Source of the DNA: an uncultured Clostridia bacterium | GTDB taxonomy: Bacteria; Bacillota; Clostridia; Lachnospirales; Anaerotignaceae | NCBI GenBank assembly: GCA_910583755.1 | Contig: CAJTZO010000003.1 | Span: 1 to 64,000 of the forward strand | DNA length: 64,000 nt | Direction of reading: 5' to 3' | Shown here: positions 60,018 to 64,000 of the stretch, in pieces | How the letters are laid out: every line of letters starts with the position of its first letter | Numbering within the stretch: position 1 is the first letter of the stretch | The notes under the pieces: generated by a model | The model's input: only the letters and a program-made list of their open reading frames with translations | The model's database searches: none | What the model was told of the DNA's origin: nothing | Program-made: the position numbers and the translations under genes

Positions 60018-61772
60018 TTGAATCGGTCAATTAAACGTTCTATATTTTTTCGCGTATTCGCTATTTTAATTGCTGTAGTAATAAGTGGGATTATTACTAT
60101 TGGAAGTTTTGGACGTGTAAAAAAAGCAAGTCAAGAAGAACAAGAATTTATTACTTTAAATAATGCTGTTTTAACTGCACAAATGGCGCATTTTCAATGG
60201 TTAGAAGGCTTAGAATCTTTTTTAAGTTTTGGTACACCCTTTACAGGTAGTTTAGACCACACAAGTTGTGGATTTGGTAATTTGTTATATAACACAGACC
60301 AAACAGGATGGCCCACTTCTGTTGTTGCAAAACTAGATAGTATGAAATCAATTCATGAAAAGATACATACTACAGCGTCACAAATTATTGATATAAAAGA
60401 TACAGATTATGAAAAAGCAAAACAAATTTATTCTGAACAAACAAAGCAGTATGTTTTAGCACTTTCTGGACAAATGACTTCTCTAGTAGAATCTACAGGG
60501 CAATTATTAGGAGAAAGTGAAAATGAGATTACAAGGGTCTCTAATGTTTCTATTCAATGTACGATTGCTGCTATTGTTTTTGTATTTATAACAGTGCTTG
60601 TATTATTTAGATATAATATGAAAAGCATTGTAAATCCTATTTTAATCATTACAGAAGCAAGCAAGAAATTATCAGAGGGCAGATTAGATTTTGAAATACC
60701 ATATAGTTCTACAAACGAAATTGGCGTTTTAGCAGATACACTTAATTTTTCTGTGCAAGAGTTAGAAAAGTATGTACATGAAATTAGACGTGCAATGGAA
60801 ATGATGGCAGCAGGTCAGTTAAATGTTACATCAGAATTTGAATTTAGAGGAGAATTTAAAGAAATTCAAAACTCTATTTTAAAATTTCAAGATGTCTTAG
60901 CAGAAACTGTGAAAAGCATCCAACAAGCAGGGCTATTGGTTGCAAATGAGTCAGAACATGTTTCAACTGGCGCACAAGTATTGTCACAAGGTGCTACAGA
61001 ACAAGCCAGCTCTGTAGAAGAATTGGTTGCTACAACAACCGATATTCGTAATCATGTAACAGAAAATGAAAAAAATACAAAACTAGCAAACTCTCAAGTA
61101 ACAGATGTAACAACAGCAATTTTAAATAGTAATGAACAAATGAAAAATATGATTTCTGCTATGGAAAATATTAATGTTAGTTCAAATGAAATTAATAAGA
61201 TTATCAAAACAATAGAAGATATTGCATTCCAAACAAATATTCTTGCTCTTAATGCAGCTGTAGAGGCAGCAAGAGCCGGCGTTGCAGGAAAAGGATTTGC
61301 GGTTGTAGCTGATGAAGTACGTAATCTTGCAAGCAAAAGTGCAGAAGCAGCAAAAAATACAACATCATTAATTGAAACTTCTATCAAAGCAGTAAAAAAT
61401 GGTACAGAAATTGCAGGTGAGACAGCAGATTTACTTTCTTCTGTTGTAGAAGGTGCAAAAGGAATTGTTACCGTTGTAGATAAAATTGCAGCAGATTTTT
61501 CATGGCAAGTTGAAGCCATTGAACAAGTAACAGAAGGTATTAGTCAAGTTTCTAGCGTAGTACAAACTACAACAGCAACTGCAGAAGAAAATGCGGCATC
61601 TAGTGAAGAACTTTCTTCTCAAGCACAGATATTAAGAAATTTAGTATCAAAATTTAGGTTACAAGAAACAAGTGATTTTTCAAGTTATGATAATACTAGC
61701 TACTATAATAGTAATTATGATGATAATGATGATAACTATGATAAGGTGCAAGAAAATTTTGACAAATACTAA
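60018..61772 (+). CDS. Methyl-accepting chemotaxis protein with extracytoplasmic CZB-like domain
   Basis: 584 aa from TTG 60018 (AAAAGGGG 7 bp upstream). Membrane segments at about 9-30 and 179-198 enclose a helical sensor domain whose pattern fits the chemoreceptor zinc-binding (CZB) domain: AHFQWLEGLESFL (His58), LDHTSCGFGNLLY (His81, Cys84) and SIHEKIH (His113, His117). HAMP follows (about 199-250), then the signalling domain with IEDIAFQTNILALNAAVEAA and GKGFAVVADEVRNLA. The tail is Tyr/Asp/Asn-rich. No che genes are nearby. Probable metal or oxidant sensor. Confidence 0.9.
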   Translation: MNRSIKRSIFFRVFAILIAVVISGIITIGSFGRVKKASQEEQEFITLNNAVLTAQMAHFQWLEGLESFLSFGTPFTGSLDHTSCGFGNLLYNTDQTGWPTSVVAKLDSMKSIHEKIHTTASQIIDIKDTDYEKAKQIYSEQTKQYVLALSGQMTSLVESTGQLLGESENEITRVSNVSIQCTIAAIVFVFITVLVLFRYNMKSIVNPILIITEASKKLSEGRLDFEIPYSSTNEIGVLADTLNFSVQELEKYVHEIRRAMEMMAAGQLNVTSEFEFRGEFKEIQNSILKFQDVLAETVKSIQQAGLLVANESEHVSTGAQVLSQGATEQASSVEELVATTTDIRNHVTENEKNTKLANSQVTDVTTAILNSNEQMKNMISAMENINVSSNEINKIIKTIEDIAFQTNILALNAAVEAARAGVAGKGFAVVADEVRNLASKSAEAAKNTTSLIETSIKAVKNGTEIAGETADLLSSVVEGAKGIVTVVDKIAADFSWQVEAIEQVTEGISQVSSVVQTTTATAEENAASSEELSSQAQILRNLVSKFRLQETSDFSSYDNTSYYNSNYDDNDDNYDKVQENFDKY

Positions 61773-61790
61773 AGTGAAAAAGACAAAAAA

Positions 61791-61840
61791 TGCGAATGTC
61801 CAGTAGACATTCGCATTGCACCAACTGGTGCAATGCGAAT
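61791..61840 (+). terminator. Overlapping alternative hairpins after the chemoreceptor gene
   Basis: Hairpin 1: TGCGAATGTC/GACATTCGCA (61791-61815). Hairpin 2: ATTCGCATTGCACC/GGTGCAATGCGAAT (61809-61840). Both are perfect and both need ATTCGCA at 61809-61815, so they exclude each other. Neither has a proper T-tract; ACTTTA/TAAAGT follows at 61841-61857. Confidence 0.7.
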
Positions 61841-61870
61841 ACTTTAGCCTTTAAAGTTTTGATAAAGAAA

Positions 61871-61893
61871 AGAAGATAGTAAAACTATTTTCT
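61871..61893. terminator. Terminator, left copy at element N
   Basis: AGAAGATAG/CTATTTTCT (one G-U) with A-tract to the left. Copy of 62091-62113. Confidence 0.8.
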
Positions 61894-62090
61894 CAGCTTG
61901 TCAAAAAAACTTGAGGACTAGCCCTCAAACTCCTCAAAGAACTTTAATGCGAAACGAACGTTTCGCTAAAAAGATTGACTTTATAAGGAAAAACGCTAGT
62001 TTTTCCACTAAAGTTTTTTGTCCAACTTTTTTTTAAAAAAGTTGGTGGGTGTGGGTGAAACCCACAAAAAAAGACTTTATTGACAGACTG
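61894..62090 (-). repeat. Family-1 element, copy N
   Basis: Full reverse copy: CAGCTTGTCAAAAAAACTTG to TTTATTGACAGACTG. Hairpin IV has GCGAAAC/GTTTCGC with the loop GAAC rather than GCTA; hairpin V GAGGACTAGCCCTC. Bracketed by the two terminator copies. Confidence 0.94.
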
Positions 62091-62113
62091 AGAAGATAGC
62101 AAAACTATCTTCT
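62091..62113. terminator. Terminator, right copy at element N
   Basis: AGAAGATAG/CTATCTTCT, 9-bp stem, followed by TTTCTATTG. Differs from the left copy at two bases. Confidence 0.85.
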
Positions 62114-62149
62114 TTTCTATTGCTAAAAATAAAAAGGAGATATTAAAAA

Positions 62150-62656
62150 ATGATTCAAAAATTTAAAAATTTTGTTCCTGCAATAGGAGAAAATACTTAT
62201 ATTTTTACAAATGCCCTTTTGTTAGGAAATGTAGAAATAGGCAAAAATTGCATTGTATATCCTAATGTTGTAATCAGAGGAGAGAAACATAAGGTAATTA
62301 TAAAAGATGGTGTTAATATCCAAGAAAATAGTTGTATTCATGTTGAAGTGGATGCAGATGTAATCATTGGGAATAATGTGACAGTAGGACATAATGCTAT
62401 TGTACATGCTTGCACCATAGAAGATAATTGTGTGATTGGTATGGGGGCAATTATACAGAATGGTGCTGTGATAGAAGAAAATTGTATTATTGGAGCGGGA
62501 AGTGTTGTACCTGTTAATATGGTTGTGCCAAAAGGGCATATTGCTTATGGGGTACCAGCAAAGGTTGTCCGAGAATTAAGAAAAGAAGATTATGAAGAAA
62601 TTAGAGAGTCAGCAGAGGAGTATCAAGAATATAGAAAAGAGCTTTTGAAACAATAA
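62150..62656 (+). CDS. Gamma-carbonic-anhydrase-like hexapeptide-repeat protein
   Basis: 168 aa left-handed beta-helix. Repeats (IGKNCIVYPNVVIRG, IGNNVTVGHNAIVHA, IEDNCVIGMGAIIQNGAVIE, IIGAGSVVPVNMVVPKG) end in YGVPAKVVREL as in the YrdA/CaiE gamma-CA group. Zinc His candidates are in SCIHVEVD, TVGHNAIVHAC. Whether it hydrates CO2 is not certain for this subgroup. AAAGGAG precedes the start; it follows element N. Confidence 0.9.
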   Translation: MIQKFKNFVPAIGENTYIFTNALLLGNVEIGKNCIVYPNVVIRGEKHKVIIKDGVNIQENSCIHVEVDADVIIGNNVTVGHNAIVHACTIEDNCVIGMGAIIQNGAVIEENCIIGAGSVVPVNMVVPKGHIAYGVPAKVVRELRKEDYEEIRESAEEYQEYRKELLKQ

Positions 62657-62816
62657 AAAGAACATAGAATCAGTCTTTTTAAGAAAATTACATTTTCTAA
62701 TAAAAGTGTTGAAAGAGTTTGAAGATGCAAAACAAATATCTAGCAGATATTTGTTTTGCATTGACTGAACCAAGATTTTTAAAGTTTTTTTGATAGACCA
62801 ATAGAAACTTATCTAT

Positions 62817-63320
62817 TTAACTTTTTTTATTTTTTATAAAATAGCAAGCACATAGTATAAAACCAATTACCCCTGTTACAATGGCAGGTATCAGCAAGCG
62901 GGCATAATCAACAGGTGCTGATTCATATTGACCTGTTACAATATAACGATATAGAAGATAATTTAAGCTTAATGTCGTACTTTGTAGCATTTTTTCAAAA
63001 GCTGCAAGAAGAATACCAATTACTAAAAATAATAATCCTGTACACAATAGTAAACTCATTTTTCTGTTATATGTATAAATACGAGCTAAGTCTTCTAATG
63101 TAATTTGTTGTATCTGTTCTTCTTTTTCATCCAGTAATAATTCATCCAAGGAAATTTGGAATAATTTTGACATATGTACAATACTTTCGATATCCGGCAT
63201 ATTGCTTTCATTTTCCCATTTGGATAGCGTTTGACGTGAAATATTTAATTTTTCTGCTAGTTGTTCCTGTGTCATGCCAGACAGCTTTCTTAATTGATAA
63301 ATCTTATTTCCTATTTTCAT
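62817..63320 (-). CDS. XRE-family regulator with two membrane segments
   Basis: 167 aa. HTH_3 domain at residues 4-58 (IYQLRKLSGMTQEQLAEKLN, ISRQTLSKWENESNMP), linker, then two C-terminal membrane segments (LLLCTGLLFLVIGILLAAF and LLIPAIVTGVIGFILCACYF). The ATG at 63320 follows AGAAGGG; a start at 63359 lacks a signal. Membrane-tethered XRE regulators of this layout are common in Firmicutes; the target is unknown, possibly the divergent secreted-protein gene. Confidence 0.87.
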   Translation of the reverse strand: MKIGNKIYQLRKLSGMTQEQLAEKLNISRQTLSKWENESNMPDIESIVHMSKLFQISLDELLLDEKEEQIQQITLEDLARIYTYNRKMSLLLCTGLLFLVIGILLAAFEKMLQSTTLSLNYLLYRYIVTGQYESAPVDYARLLIPAIVTGVIGFILCACYFIKNKKS

Positions 63321-63460
63321 AAATACCCTTCTTTCTTTTTCTTTTATAAATAGTACCATAAAAATATTTCAAAGAGAAAGCAATTCTATTTTCCATTTGT
63401 GCTATTTTTGTTTACAAAGATAAATCCGTTAAAAAAATCTTACACTTTTAAAAACAGTAT

Positions 63461-63488
63461 TTACAAAAATAAAAGATATTGTTATGAT
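63461..63488 (+). promoter_or_regulatory. Possible promoter of the 63534 gene
   Basis: TTACAA at 63461-63466 and TATGAT at 63483-63488, 16-bp spacing. Confidence 0.4.
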
Positions 63489-63533
63489 TAAAAAAATATT
63501 TGTGTTACAGGAAGGGGAATTGATATGAAAGCA

Positions 63534-64000
63534 ATAAAAATGATAGTTATTTTGTTATTTTGCTTGTTGTGCAATACGATTGTATTTGCGAAAGAAATGG
63601 ACAGAGAACAGTTTTTTGACTTACAAAACAGCAAAAATACAACAAGAATAGAAATCATAGAAAAGGAAACAGGAAATATTGTGAATATTACAAAGGAGGA
63701 AGAAGTAAAAAAGATGTATGAAATCTTAGAAAAAATGAATTTTTCTAAGATAATGACGTATGATGCTTATGTTAGAGAAAACAAAATGGATGCCAGCAAT
63801 TATACTGTAAAATTTTATCAAGGCGATACTCCTAGTAAAGAGATAGAGGTTACCAAAGAAAAAATATATGATAATAAATGGATATTTTTTCCAGAAGAAA
63901 CACCAAATGATTTTTATTATTTTGTAAGGTATTTATCTTTCACAAATCCAAGTTATAAAAAGACTTTTTTAGAAGAAGATTTTTATAAAAATATCATACT
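63534..64000 (+). CDS. Secreted hypothetical protein, 3' end outside window
   Basis: At least 155 residues are visible, open to the window end. Signal peptide IVILLFCLLCNTIVFA, then a charged domain (TRIEIIEKETGNIVNITKEE, NYTVKFYQGDTPSKEIEV). GGAAGGGG precedes the ATG. No family recognised. It is divergent from the XRE regulator across about 210 bp. Confidence 0.75.
   Translation, partial: MKMIVILLFCLLCNTIVFAKEMDREQFFDLQNSKNTTRIEIIEKETGNIVNITKEEEVKKMYEILEKMNFSKIMTYDAYVRENKMDASNYTVKFYQGDTPSKEIEVTKEKIYDNKWIFFPEETPNDFYYFVRYLSFTNPSYKKTFLEEDFYKNII

Noticed and set aside
1..64000. CRISPR array
   Set aside because: The repeated units are about 200 bp, kilobases apart, in both orientations and without spacers or cas genes.

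Overview
The window looks like chromosome from a low-GC, anaerobic, endospore-forming Clostridia species, probably Lachnospirales-like. This rests on strong AT bias, AGGAGG-type ribosome binding sites, sporulation genes (spoIIP, spoIID, a spoIIQ-like gene, a YhcN/YlaJ lipoprotein), an S-layer-homology protein, copper-amine-oxidase-like stalk domains and Clostridia-type gene neighbours such as efp followed by a CD1247-type zinc ribbon. I see no tRNA, rRNA, CRISPR array, transposase or phage gene.

Layout. 1-6.4 kb: pncB, proB with a 5-formyl-THF cyclo-ligase, purC, small unknown genes and xth. 6.7-16 kb: a nucleoside salvage region with an amidase, pyrimidine nucleoside phosphorylase, phosphopentomutase, a ComB homologue, a BMP-type lipoprotein and a three-gene ABC importer; imported nucleosides would be phosphorolysed and the pentose-1-phosphate isomerised for central metabolism. 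16-22 kb, minus strand: FAD dehydrogenase, DUF1858 protein, signal peptidase I, coiled-coil protein, UDP-GlcNAc 2-epimerase, FAH-family enzyme. 22-25 kb: argG and argH. 25-29.3 kb, minus: radical SAM protein, unknowns, CobD-like enzyme. 29.6-36.8 kb: spoIIP, a PadR regulator with an FtsW-like protein, ftsH, a MATE exporter. 36.8-44 kb, minus: secreted serpin, acetyltransferase, aconitase-family hydratase, spoIIQ-like/spoIID. 44-64 kb: SLH protein, M29 aminopeptidase, NifX-like protein, YqeG, efp, SDR, topB, YihY, glgP, lipoproteins, a CZB-type chemoreceptor, gamma-carbonic-anhydrase-like protein, an XRE regulator and a truncated secreted protein.

The most unusual content is between the genes. 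About 17 copies, full or partial, of a roughly 190-200 bp element are scattered through the window in both orientations. A full copy is a chain of five hairpins bounded by imperfect inverted ends (CAGTCTGTCAATAAA / CAGCTTGTCAAAAAA). Hairpin stems vary between copies with compensating changes, and three loops carry TAGC/GCTA/CTAG. In at least five loci the element is bracketed by two copies of the locus-specific terminator hairpin, as if it targets intrinsic terminators and duplicates the whole hairpin. A second, partly related module, with a TTTCTTGAAAGAAA hairpin followed by CAAAGAACTTTT, abuts or supplies gene 3' ends, including stop codons. I recognise neither as a named family. Other notable items are a serpin with a fused stalk domain, a hairpin that can mask the spoIIQ-like ribosome binding site, paired operators at the PadR promoter, a terminator-bearing leader before the MATE gene, and an extracytoplasmic zinc-binding-type chemoreceptor domain.
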